Of a stretch of DNA of 64,000 nt, positions 1-7,409 are shown one piece after another. The position numbers were made by a program, and so were the translations under genes. The notes beneath the pieces are model-generated. The model had not been told where the DNA came from, did no database searches, and was given only the letters and a program-made list of their open reading frames with translations. Source of the DNA: a virus; IMG/VR virus record IMGVR_UViG_3300047625_000012, positions 1 to 64,000 of that record; one strand, written 5' to 3'. Every line of letters begins with the position of its first letter. Position 1 is the stretch's first letter.

Positions 1-2
1 GC

Positions 3-77
3 GCCGTCTGTCGGGCAACATTTCCTGAAGCACGTGAAGACATGCTCACAGACCAAATTCACCAAGGTATAACATGA
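3..77 (+). CDS. C-terminal end of an upstream gene (partial)
   Basis: An open frame enters from the left edge and stops at the TGA that overlaps the ATG of the next gene in the ATGA arrangement common in this genome. The visible tail, ending in LTDQIHQGIT, looks like ordinary protein. A second frame stopping at the TAA at 70-72 is also open, so the frame is not certain. Function unknown. Confidence 0.35.
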   Translation, partial: AVCRATFPEAREDMLTDQIHQGIT

Positions 78-307
78 GTCTGTCTTTCATACTCGTGTGC
101 GAAGAGACCCGGCAGAAACTGTGGGTAGGGCAGGGTCATCATGCCCCTGAAGCTCCGCACGCTCCGATGATGGATACGCTTTACACAGGTGAGCCTTATA
201 TAACGAAGCTGCAGCAGTTTCTGAATGAGACCCGCGGTAAGCCGCTCGTGCTGGCGGTAGAAGACTACGGTGAGCACTGCAGCCCTGACTGGACCAATTT
301 CGAATAA
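74..307 (+). CDS. Conserved phage protein of unknown function
   Basis: This 77-residue protein has no signal peptide or membrane segment. The order of motifs (CEETRQKLWVGQG near the N-terminus, then a YTGEP segment, a helix, and GKPLVLAVEDYGE near the C-terminus) resembles small phage proteins I have seen in early regions, but no function is known to me. An AGG lies about 7 bases before the ATG. The gene opens the visible rightward block. Confidence 0.7.
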   Translation: MSLSFILVCEETRQKLWVGQGHHAPEAPHAPMMDTLYTGEPYITKLQQFLNETRGKPLVLAVEDYGEHCSPDWTNFE

Positions 308-323
308 CTTAGGATCAACCAAC

Positions 324-665
324 ATGAATGATAAAGACAGAGAGTTACTGCAACAGATCCTGCAGGCAGGGGGTAGCGCCGCAGAAAAAGGCTTCCAACA
401 GCTGGTTCACTACCATTTCATAGACGGGCTCACTACCGTCCTGGTTTGTATCGCGCTGTTGATTCTCTCCGCAGCGCTTTTTGCAGGCTTGTTGCGTTGG
501 GACACCGAGGATGAGGACACCGGCGGCGCTGCGATAGCCAAAGGCGTGGGAATGGTCGTAGTTACCGTACTGGCCGTGATAATGCTTTGTTGCCTGCAAG
601 GCGGCTTCCGGGATATGTTAGCCCCCGAAGGGGCCGCAATCAGCGCACTGGTCACGAAATCATAA
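324..665 (+). CDS. Small membrane protein, two predicted TM helices
   Basis: 113 residues from ATG 324. The frame is open upstream, but the leader TAACTTAGGATCAACCAAC places AGGA at a good distance from 324, and a nearly identical leader precedes the next gene. The protein has a charged N-terminus, a strong hydrophobic segment around residues 34-58, a short acidic turn, and a second hydrophobic segment around residues 75-95. It is probably an inner-membrane protein of unknown role. Its early position argues against a lysis role. Confidence 0.7.
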   Translation: MNDKDRELLQQILQAGGSAAEKGFQQLVHYHFIDGLTTVLVCIALLILSAALFAGLLRWDTEDEDTGGAAIAKGVGMVVVTVLAVIMLCCLQGGFRDMLAPEGAAISALVTKS

Positions 666-681
666 CTTAGGACCAACCAAC

Positions 682-1374
682 ATGGCCGTTCGAAAGTTAA
701 CCAAGAAAGAACCCGCCCCGAGCAGTGTGACGCTTCCGTTTCCTGCCTCGGACCCTGAGTTGTCCGCGTCCGCCAAGCGCATGCTGGCCCAGGCGAAAGC
801 ACTTGAAGTTACTACGGCAGAGGACTACGAGTCAGCGGCTGAAGTATTGAAAAAGCTCACCGCGCGGGAAAAAGAAGTAGAAGCCCAGAAAGCCAAACTC
901 TGGGACCCTCTCGCAGTGCTCACCAAGAATGTGCAGGCTATTTTCAACCCGCCGCTGAAAGTGTTGGAGCAAGCCAAAAAACTGGTCAGCGAAAAGATGG
1001 GCCAGTACGCACTGGAGCAACGCAACATCGCAGCGGAGCGCCAGCGGCTCGCGGACCGGGAAGCGGAAGAGGCACGGGAGAAGCTCCTCGCGAAAGCTGA
1101 GAGAGCTGCAGACAACGGCCAGACGGAACGCGCCTACGTTCTGGAAGCCCGTGCGGCCAGCTTCCAGGCGCCGACGATCCAGATTGAGACACCGCAGGTT
1201 GCAGGAGTGCAGCTGCGGGAGCGCTGGCTGTTCGAGGTGACCGACCCGGACAAGGTGCCGCGTGAGTACCTGATGGTGGATGAGCGGCTGATCCGTGCGG
1301 AAGTCAACACCAGCGAAGGCAACACGAAAATCCCCGGGGTTCGCATCTGGTCGACGCTGAAGCCGCAGGGATGA
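682..1374 (+). CDS. Coiled-coil phage protein, DNA-metabolism region
   Basis: 230 residues. The middle (about residues 45-150) is a long charged coiled coil rich in E, K, A and R. The C-terminal 60 residues form a compact region with VPREYLMVDERLIRAEV and then a GNTKIPGVRIW segment. That layout is common in phage proteins encoded near single-strand annealing functions, and here a Sak4-like ATPase lies in the same block. The biochemical role is unknown. The leader repeats that of the preceding gene. Confidence 0.75.
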   Translation: MAVRKLTKKEPAPSSVTLPFPASDPELSASAKRMLAQAKALEVTTAEDYESAAEVLKKLTAREKEVEAQKAKLWDPLAVLTKNVQAIFNPPLKVLEQAKKLVSEKMGQYALEQRNIAAERQRLADREAEEAREKLLAKAERAADNGQTERAYVLEARAASFQAPTIQIETPQVAGVQLRERWLFEVTDPDKVPREYLMVDERLIRAEVNTSEGNTKIPGVRIWSTLKPQG

Positions 1375-1487
1375 GCGTCATGTGCGTCACCGAAGCAGAA
1401 CTCGCGCGGCTGGTCATAGCGTTTTTCCTGCTGTGTGCAGGAGTCTGGCTGGCCGTCAGTATGAACAGCCGACCAGGAGGAGAGTAA
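1371..1487 (+). CDS. Small single-span membrane protein
   Basis: 38 residues, starting at an ATG that overlaps the previous stop as ATGA. After a short polar N-terminus there is a hydrophobic helix of about 20 residues (LVIAFFLLCAGVWLAV) and a short charged tail. The translational coupling and clean transmembrane segment support it as a real gene. The function cannot be told from sequence. Confidence 0.5.
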   Translation: MSVMCVTEAELARLVIAFFLLCAGVWLAVSMNSRPGGE

Positions 1488-1624
1488 CCGTTTCGAGGCG
1501 CAGCGCGGCACCAGACTGAGAGCACAGCCCCATGTTCTCCCTTCAGGGGCCAGGGCTTGGAAGTACACCGGCGTCACCGGACGCGCTGCGCCTCTTTTTG
1601 ATTTCAATCACAGAGGACGAAACC

Positions 1625-1882
1625 ATGAAGAAGAGAGTTGCAAAAAAGAAGAAGCCGCACTACTACACCATCGGAGTACGCTTCCTGAGCAGTGTCATGG
1701 TAGCCCGTGTCTACACCTACAAGATGCGTAGTCGCACCTCGGTATACCTGGGTCAGGAGCTGGTGGCCGACAGTCCCCAGGGTCCGGCGGTTGTCGTAGT
1801 AGTGCGGGTCGACAAGGTACCCCAGGACAATGTTTACGGAGTGGAATACAAGTTCATCGAGAAAAAGGTCAGCGACCTGTAG
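1625..1882 (+). CDS. Small basic protein, unknown function
   Basis: 85 residues from ATG 1625, chosen because AGAGGA lies just upstream; the frame stays open for about 90 bases before it. The N-terminus is very basic (KKRVAKKKK) and the rest alternates polar and hydrophobic residues, suggesting a small beta-rich fold that might bind nucleic acid. Its TAG stop is in frame with the GTG start of the PhaR-like gene 9 bases later. Confidence 0.6.
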   Translation: MKKRVAKKKKPHYYTIGVRFLSSVMVARVYTYKMRSRTSVYLGQELVADSPQGPAVVVVVRVDKVPQDNVYGVEYKFIEKKVSDL

Positions 1883-1891
1883 GAGAGAGTC

Positions 1892-2137
1892 GTGCTCAAG
1901 AAATACGCGAACAGGCGCCTGTACGACACCGGAATAAAGCGCTACACCACGGTATCAGAGATCAGTGAGCGCGTCCTGAACGGTGAATCCGTACCTGCAC
2001 ACAACGGGGGCGATGCGACTTCAGAAGTGTTGCTGAGTATCATAGCCATGGATAAGCCGACCCCGGGTGAGCTGCGCGCCGCAATCAGAATGTACCGCTC
2101 CGTACGGCAAGGAAAGAGGGTGGGAGACCGCAAGTAG
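1892..2137 (+). CDS. PhaR-type DNA-binding domain protein (PHB_acc_N-like)
   Basis: 81 residues from GTG 1892, with AGGAGAG 5 bases upstream. Residues 3-30 contain [11 protein letters not shown] followed by [16 protein letters not shown], which is the signature of the N-terminal DNA-binding domain of PhaR, the repressor of polyhydroxyalkanoate granule genes in proteobacteria. The C-terminal phasin/PHA-binding half of PhaR is missing and replaced by a short tail. It sits directly before csrA. I infer that it binds host or phage operators related to PhaR sites; whether it represses or competes with host PhaR is unknown. Confidence 0.8.
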   Translation: MLKKYANRRLYDTGIKRYTTVSEISERVLNGESVPAHNGGDATSEVLLSIIAMDKPTPGELRAAIRMYRSVRQGKRVGDRK

Positions 2138-2177
2138 AAAGGTCAGGAATCATAGTCCGGATCAAGGAGAAACTGAC

Positions 2178-2372
2178 ATGCTGATACTGGCGAGACGGTG
2201 GGGTGAAACAATCATGATCGGGGATGAGATAACGATCACTGTGCTGGGGATTCAGGGGAATCAGGTACGGATCGGAATCAATGCCCCGAAGAGCGTTAAA
2301 GTACACCGCAAGGAGGTTTATGAGCGAATCCAACGAGAGTTGCAAGACGGTGAGAAGAGTGCGGCATCATGA
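2178..2372 (+). CDS. csrA: CsrA/RsmA-family RNA-binding regulator
   Basis: 64 residues and nearly identical in layout to bacterial Csr[17 protein letters not shown], then [12 protein letters not shown] and [12 protein letters not shown]4 and R44, which contact GGA motifs in RNA, are both present, so the dimer should be able to bind. CsrA controls translation and stability of many host mRNAs. Start chosen at ATG 2178, where AAGGAG lies 8-13 bases upstream and the protein begins at the family start. Its stop overlaps the next ATG. A phage copy could retarget host post-transcriptional control or regulate phage mRNAs. Confidence 0.95.
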   Translation: MLILARRWGETIMIGDEITITVLGIQGNQVRIGINAPKSVKVHRKEVYERIQRELQDGEKSAAS

Positions 2373-3265
2373 CTGACGTGGGGTTGCGCCCGAATCTGGA
2401 AGCCCTTCTGCTGATCCTGGATGGGGTAGTATCGGTCGAGGCTGATCATGACGCCCTGGACCCCGACAAACCGACCTTCCGAGTGGTGTTGACGTTTGAC
2501 CGGTTGCGGTTGCCTGATAGCTGGCAGATTCCGAAGCCGACACACTGGCTGGAAGGTCTGGTGGAGGAACTGCGCCTGTGGAGCACCCAGAAAACCCGGG
2601 AGGCGCAATGGGTCTCGAAAGAAGAACGCATGGGCTCCTCGATCGATACCCTGATGGCGCACTTCACCGAAGAGCTGAAGAAAGCCCAACGTGCCACCCC
2701 GCAGAACGTCAAGACGCGGCTGGATCAGCGCATCTACGCGGATGCCATCCTGAGGCTGCAGGAGCTGAAAGAGCGCCGGGCCGCAGGGGGTGTGTACTCC
2801 CACACCGAGAGCCGCCGGGAGAAGGCGCGTAAGACGTGGGAAGAGGAGGAGTTCGAAGGCCCGAAGCGGGAGGAGGAGCAGGCTCGACAACGCGATTCTT
2901 ACAATTACCAGCAGAGATATCGCCCAGGGTATTCCGGCGATCCTTGGGAAGGAATTGATCCCGCGACACGCTCGAAGTACGAAGATATATTCCGCCAGTT
3001 CGGTGAAGGCAGATTCCGGGACGCGTTCACGCGAGGGTTCTACGGAAGCACACACACTCCGCCGCCGCCTCCACCGGACAACGCGAATAAACGGACATGG
3101 TACTCGGTGTTAGGCGTTACCCCGAAAGCGACGAAAAAAGAGATCACGCATGCCTACCGGAAGCTGGCTGCAAAGTATCACCCGGACCGCTACAAGGAGG
3201 CGGACGGGCATGAGCGCATGGCAGAGATCAACACCGCACGGGATACCGGGTTAGGTGGGCTATGA
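2369..3265 (+). CDS. C-terminal J-domain (DnaJ-like) protein
   Basis: 298 residues. The last 55 form a J-domain: WYSVLGV, a basic helix [13 protein letters not shown] containing the HPD tripeptide that stimulates Hsp70 ATPase activity, and a shortened final helix ending MAEINTARD. The N-terminal 150 residues carry no domain I recognise. The middle (about residues 150-245) is charged and rich in R, E, Y, F and G, like the linkers of J-proteins. It probably recruits host DnaK to a phage or host client bound by the N-terminal part. It is coupled to csrA by ATGA. Confidence 0.8.
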   Translation: MTDVGLRPNLEALLLILDGVVSVEADHDALDPDKPTFRVVLTFDRLRLPDSWQIPKPTHWLEGLVEELRLWSTQKTREAQWVSKEERMGSSIDTLMAHFTEELKKAQRATPQNVKTRLDQRIYADAILRLQELKERRAAGGVYSHTESRREKARKTWEEEEFEGPKREEEQARQRDSYNYQQRYRPGYSGDPWEGIDPATRSKYEDIFRQFGEGRFRDAFTRGFYGSTHTPPPPPPDNANKRTWYSVLGVTPKATKKEITHAYRKLAAKYHPDRYKEADGHERMAEINTARDTGLGGL

Positions 3266-3387
3266 ACGGAGAGGGTTTCGCTTACTTCTGTTGGCACAGG
3301 CTAAACTGGCCTCATTGGACAGAGTGCCGGGGCGTTAACGACAACCGCATATGCTCGTATCGTTGGGCTGGACGGGTTTGGCGTTAA
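3262..3387 (+). CDS. Very small protein, unknown function
   Basis: 41 residues, rich in tryptophan, arginine and cysteine, beginning at an ATGA overlap with the J-domain gene and ending immediately before the ATG of the DNA polymerase. The exact fit between two coupled neighbours supports translation. No domain is recognised. Confidence 0.45.
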   Translation: MNGEGFAYFCWHRLNWPHWTECRGVNDNRICSYRWAGRVWR

Positions 3388-5946
3388 ATGCGCAACGCCA
3401 ACTGCAAGCTTTGTAGGCTCCATGAGCATGCGACCACGGTATGCATCAACGGAGACGGCCCCACAGATGCGGACATACTCGTAGTCGGGCAGAATCCGGG
3501 ACAGCAGGAGGACCGCAAAGGCAAACCGTTCATAGGCCCCTCAGGCAAGCTCCTGAAGAGTCAGATAGCCAAAGCTGACCTGGGCGATATGCGCATCCGC
3601 TACACCAACATCGTGCGGTGTCTGAGTCCCGACAACCGCGAGCCGACCGCGAAAGAGATCAAAGCCTGCAAGCCGTATCTGGATGCGGAAATCGCACGCG
3701 TCGACCCCCGGTACATTGTGCCTCTCGGGGCTCCTGCGACGAAAGCCGTTGCCAAAGCCAAGGTGAGCACCGCGCACGGACAGATGATCGGGAAAGACGG
3801 CCGCGTCATCGTCCCCAGTTATCATCCCGCGGCAACCTTCCGTGACCCCTCCAAGCTGCAGGTAATACAGCAGGACTTCGCACGGCTGAAACGCCACATC
3901 GACGGCACTCTCGGTGCGACTCAGGACAAGTTCCAGTACCGCGTCGTCACGGACCGCAGCGTGCTCCGCGAGTTTTTCGAGGCATTCGATGCGGCTGACG
4001 AGTACGCCTACGACACCGAGACGAACGGGCTCATCCATGCAGCTCCGGGGTTTCTCGTCCGTTGTATCGCATTCGCGTTTGAGGATTGTTCGTGGGTCAT
4101 ACCGCTCGAAATGCCGGGGAGTTTATATGCGAACGATTACCCTGCCCAGGCGGAGTTTTTCCGGGTGGTGGCACGTAAAGCTGCGGATAAATGGGCCGCG
4201 GTGTTCCACGGCAAGTTTGATGCTGGAGCGATCCGCCGCGTCTACAACGTGTCGTTACCGTACCATTTTGATGCCATGCTGGCCCACTATCTCCTGGACG
4301 AAAACCAGGACCATGATCTGAAGTATGTGTCGCGTGTTGAATTGGATTGCGAGGAGTACGACTTACCGAAGGAGTTGAAGCTCAGCGACACGCCGCAGTG
4401 GTCCGTACTGATGCAGAATATCGAGAACCGCAACAAGTACTGGAAATACAACGCCCGGGACGCCTGGAACACGCTGCATCTGGTGCCACGGTTCGCAAAA
4501 CGCCTGCGCCGCAACCCCGCACTCCAGCGGCTCTTCAATGAGCTGGTAATGCCGTCCTCGTACGCACTGGAGGCGATCGAAGCCCGGGGACTGCCGCTGG
4601 ACCTCGAACAGTACCGTGCGATGGAGATCCGGGTTGAGCTGGAGCGGGATGAGTCTGCGGAGAAACTGAACAAGCTGGCGGGACGGCGTATCAACTGGAA
4701 CTCGCGCGATCAGATTGCCGTCGTGCTGTTCGATGACCTGGGCCTGCCGGTGATGGCCAGAACACCCACCGGGGCGCCGTCGACCAGTGAGGAAGCGGTT
4801 GTCGACCTCAAGGGAAAGCACCCCATCATCAACGAGCTGCTGCACTACCGTGAGCTGGATAAGATCCTGGGGACATATCTGCAGGGGTGGCGTAAAAAAG
4901 GTCACGTCATCAAAGACAAGCTGTACCTCTCTTACAAACAGCCCGGCACGGTTACGGGTCGTTTCAGCTCCCGGCTGCACCAGATACCTACGGATGGAGA
5001 AATACGCTCCATAATCGCACTCCCGGACGGCACGCCTGTCGCCAGGGACTGGCAATTCGTAGCCGCGGATCTATCACAGGCAGAGCTGCGCATTGCCGCG
5101 GAGATGTCCGGCGACCCGAGTCTGATAGAAGCGTACCGCAGCGGTCGGGACGTGCACTGGGACACGGTGCTGTACATGGTCGCCGCGGGGCACATGGATG
5201 AATACGCCGATCAGGCTTTCGACACCGCGCGGGAGATTCAAGATCAGTTCTACGTAGCCAACGCGGGGAAGTACAAAAAGAAGTTTATTGACCTGAGTAC
5301 TGCGTTGGAGGTCATGCGGATAGCTGGCGTAGATAACTGTAAAAAACTCTGGAAAGGCTGGAAAGACGCCCGCGACTGTGCAAAGCGCATTAACTTCGGT
5401 TTCCTGTACGGCATGTACGAGAACACGTTTATCGAAAAAGCGAAAGTTGACTACGATTGGATGTGCACCTGGAAGCAGGCACACGCCTATCGCCAGGGGT
5501 TCTTCGAGCAGCGCCGCGGACTGGAGCCGTGGCACGAGCGGTGCAAGAAACTCGCACGGATCGATGGGCAGGTAACCGACATGTTCGGGCGCATCCGCAG
5601 ACTCCCGGCGATCCAGAGCAGTGACAAACTGGCGAAGATGGAGGCGGAGCGCCAGGCCATCAACGCCCCGGTACAGGGCACTATCGGGGATTGGAAAGCC
5701 GCTGCCATGGTCGAAATCCACGAGACAATCGATAGCGCTAAGTATAGACTCTGCGGCGAGCACCATGACGCACTCCTCGGGCTGGTCCGCCGGGGATATG
5801 AAGACGAAGTGCTCCCCAAGGTGCGTCGGATCATGGAGCGGCCACGGTTGCTGAAAACGTTCAGAATCAGAATGAAAGTCCCGATGGTGGTCGATGTGAA
5901 TGTCGGTCCGTGGGGAAAAGGGGCGGCGTATCATGACCCAAATTAG
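3388..5946 (+). CDS. Family A DNA polymerase fused to a UDG-like Fe-S domain
   Basis: 852 residues in three parts. Residues 1-172 look like a family 4/5 uracil-DNA glycosylase: C6, C9, C78 and C94 are spaced for a 4Fe-4S cluster, with GQNPGQQED (34-42) and YHPA (145-148). Residues 185-375 are a DEDDy 3'-5' exonuclease (D209/E211, D278, Y354/D358). The rest is a family A polymerase: TGRFSS, motif A with D561, motif B R662-K666-F670-Y674, motif C H793-D794. Motifs A and B lie about 50 residues further apart than in E. coli Pol I. This is the replicative polymerase; the N-terminal domain may read or exclude uracil. Phage SPO1 is the usual example of this fusion, from memory. Confidence 0.93.
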   Translation: MRNANCKLCRLHEHATTVCINGDGPTDADILVVGQNPGQQEDRKGKPFIGPSGKLLKSQIAKADLGDMRIRYTNIVRCLSPDNREPTAKEIKACKPYLDAEIARVDPRYIVPLGAPATKAVAKAKVSTAHGQMIGKDGRVIVPSYHPAATFRDPSKLQVIQQDFARLKRHIDGTLGATQDKFQYRVVTDRSVLREFFEAFDAADEYAYDTETNGLIHAAPGFLVRCIAFAFEDCSWVIPLEMPGSLYANDYPAQAEFFRVVARKAADKWAAVFHGKFDAGAIRRVYNVSLPYHFDAMLAHYLLDENQDHDLKYVSRVELDCEEYDLPKELKLSDTPQWSVLMQNIENRNKYWKYNARDAWNTLHLVPRFAKRLRRNPALQRLFNELVMPSSYALEAIEARGLPLDLEQYRAMEIRVELERDESAEKLNKLAGRRINWNSRDQIAVVLFDDLGLPVMARTPTGAPSTSEEAVVDLKGKHPIINELLHYRELDKILGTYLQGWRKKGHVIKDKLYLSYKQPGTVTGRFSSRLHQIPTDGEIRSIIALPDGTPVARDWQFVAADLSQAELRIAAEMSGDPSLIEAYRSGRDVHWDTVLYMVAAGHMDEYADQAFDTAREIQDQFYVANAGKYKKKFIDLSTALEVMRIAGVDNCKKLWKGWKDARDCAKRINFGFLYGMYENTFIEKAKVDYDWMCTWKQAHAYRQGFFEQRRGLEPWHERCKKLARIDGQVTDMFGRIRRLPAIQSSDKLAKMEAERQAINAPVQGTIGDWKAAAMVEIHETIDSAKYRLCGEHHDALLGLVRRGYEDEVLPKVRRIMERPRLLKTFRIRMKVPMVVDVNVGPWGKGAAYHDPN

Positions 5947-6034
5947 TTGCTTCATTGCGGGATTCTTCACGGGGATATTCTGTGTGTTTGCATCCATGCT
6001 GATAGCTGCAGTAGGGAGGAAATTACTACAATGA
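5933..6034 (+). CDS. Small single-span membrane protein
   Basis: 33 residues, starting within the last codons of the polymerase gene and ending at a TGA overlapping the next ATG. Almost the whole protein is one hydrophobic segment (FIAGFFTGIFCVFASMLIAAV) flanked by a few polar residues. A Shine-Dalgarno GGGAGGA for the following gene lies inside it. Function unknown. Confidence 0.45.
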   Translation: MTQISCFIAGFFTGIFCVFASMLIAAVGRKLLQ

Positions 6035-6327
6035 CTAGACGTAACAAAGACCTCTACGGGCTGTTGCCTCCAGCAGACCACGTCTGCGGCACCCCGGATG
6101 CGATGTGCGACACAGATTGTGTGGGGCGCGCCTACGCACCACTCAACCTGCATATGGTTGTGCAGTTACGGTTCGACCGCGAGGCGTTCACCGAGCTGAA
6201 AGAACTGCTGCGGGCTCATTCACAAGCCTCACGTACGGTGGAGCTGTCCCCTCAGGAGCGCCGCAGCCGGGACGCCCTGAAGCGGGTCTTTGACCAGATA
6301 CGCGACGTGGAGTATAGCGGTGTATAG
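6031..6327 (+). CDS. Conserved-looking small protein, unknown function
   Basis: 98 residues from ATG 6031, chosen for the GGGAGGA upstream and the ATGA overlap with the small membrane gene. The N-terminal part has several cysteines (CGTPDAMCDTDC); the C-terminal half is helical and charged. No domain recognised. The frame continues open upstream to the polymerase TAG, but nothing suggests that the stop is read through. Confidence 0.6.
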   Translation: MTRRNKDLYGLLPPADHVCGTPDAMCDTDCVGRAYAPLNLHMVVQLRFDREAFTELKELLRAHSQASRTVELSPQERRSRDALKRVFDQIRDVEYSGV

Positions 6328-6667
6328 CGCTACAAGACCTCCGCCGAATAAATGCAAACAGCCGGGACATGTATTCTCGGAAAAGACCGGTAAGTGCAAG
6401 ACGTGTCACGCCGAAGCCCAGCGCCGCAGACGTGGCTCATTGCACAAGACGGTACGGGGTGCCCCCCGGATAGCCGCCACGGTACAGGGCACCCCCTGTC
6501 GTACCTGCGGGGGCACGGAGCGGTACGCAAGCTGGGGCGGTTGCGTAGCGTGTCAGAGGCGGCACGGACTGCGGCACACTGTGAGCCGGACGCCGGATGT
6601 TCTGTATATTACGCTGACCCAGTGGCTCCTGAGCCCAGCACCGGAGATGTTACCCCATGAAGATTGA
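6320..6667 (+). CDS. Zinc-ribbon-like protein
   Basis: About 115 residues from a likely GTG at 6320 that overlaps the previous stop; a TTG at 6290 is the alternative. Two CxxC pairs (KCKTCHAEAQ, then PCRTCGG followed by GGCVACQRRHG) suggest two zinc knuckles around a basic arginine-rich patch, a pattern common in small phage nucleic-acid-binding or nuclease-like proteins. The last 10 bases overlap thyX. The catalytic histidine-asparagine pattern of an HNH nuclease is not convincing, so function is left open. Confidence 0.55.
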   Translation: MYSATRPPPNKCKQPGHVFSEKTGKCKTCHAEAQRRRRGSLHKTVRGAPRIAATVQGTPCRTCGGTERYASWGGCVACQRRHGLRHTVSRTPDVLYITLTQWLLSPAPEMLPHED

Positions 6668-7409
6668 AGTCCTGGATCACGGCTACGTCGAATTGATAGA
6701 GTGTTGGGGCACGGGTAAGGATGGAGTCGACTTTCAATTTGAACCCGAGGTCGTGCACGACTACGAAATCGGTATCGTCGAGGCGGCCCGACAGTCTACC
6801 CAAGGTAGTTTCCGCGGGTGGAAAGAAGATGCGCCATTGCTACGCAGACTCTATAAAAACAACCATGCTACTCCGTTCGAGTTCGCCGGCATGGTCATCG
6901 AAGTGCAGGCGCCGATCATGGTGTTCCGTGAATGGCACCGGCATCGCACGGAGTCGTACAACGAGATGAGCGCGCGGTACGCGCCACTCCCTGACCTGTA
7001 CTATGCGCCCGCCCGGGACGACGTGCTGTTGCGCGGAGAAAGAGCAGAGGTGACCCGAAACAGGCAGGAAGCGGGTACGGCGCCGTTTGACCCTGAGTAT
7101 GTCGACCGGTGGTTGGCGCAGGTTGAGCACGCATACCGTCAGCTGGAGGAGATCTATCAGAACGCGCTGGCGCACGGTATCCCCAAGGAGCTGGCCCGCA
7201 TCACCATGCCGGTCGGGCACTACAGCCGGATGCGCGCATCAGCCAACCTGCGCAACTGGCTTGCATTCCTGACGTTGCGGATGAGCTCGAATGCTCAGAA
7301 AGAGATCCGTTTGTATGCAACCGCAGTTTATAAAATAATGCTGCAACAATTCCCCCAGGTGATGAGCCTGTTCTACGATGCGTGGGTCGGGGTTCCAGAC
7401 AGTGTTTAA
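6657..7409 (+). CDS. thyX: Flavin-dependent thymidylate synthase ThyX
   Basis: 250 residues, the usual length. The ThyX motif RHR-x7-S is present at R95-H-R97 to S105 within RHRTESYNEMSARY, followed by the FAD/dUMP-binding region and a C-terminal segment RITMPVGHYSRMRASANLRNW typical of the family. It makes dTMP from dUMP using methylene-tetrahydrofolate and FAD, feeding phage DNA synthesis. It sits between the polymerase and recombination genes. A dUMP-using enzyme together with a uracil-recognising domain on the polymerase suggests that uracil in DNA matters for this phage. Confidence 0.95.
   Translation: MKIEVLDHGYVELIECWGTGKDGVDFQFEPEVVHDYEIGIVEAARQSTQGSFRGWKEDAPLLRRLYKNNHATPFEFAGMVIEVQAPIMVFREWHRHRTESYNEMSARYAPLPDLYYAPARDDVLLRGERAEVTRNRQEAGTAPFDPEYVDRWLAQVEHAYRQLEEIYQNALAHGIPKELARITMPVGHYSRMRASANLRNWLAFLTLRMSSNAQKEIRLYATAVYKIMLQQFPQVMSLFYDAWVGVPDSV

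Noticed and set aside
5947-6030. Readthrough of the polymerase TAG into the next gene in the same frame
   Set aside because: The 84 open bases are expected by chance and code for an unremarkable sequence; the next gene has its own strong ribosome site.
5074-6153. A 359-codon leftward open frame opposite the polymerase
   Set aside because: The plus-strand polymerase motifs are unambiguous and the antisense product shows no family feature.
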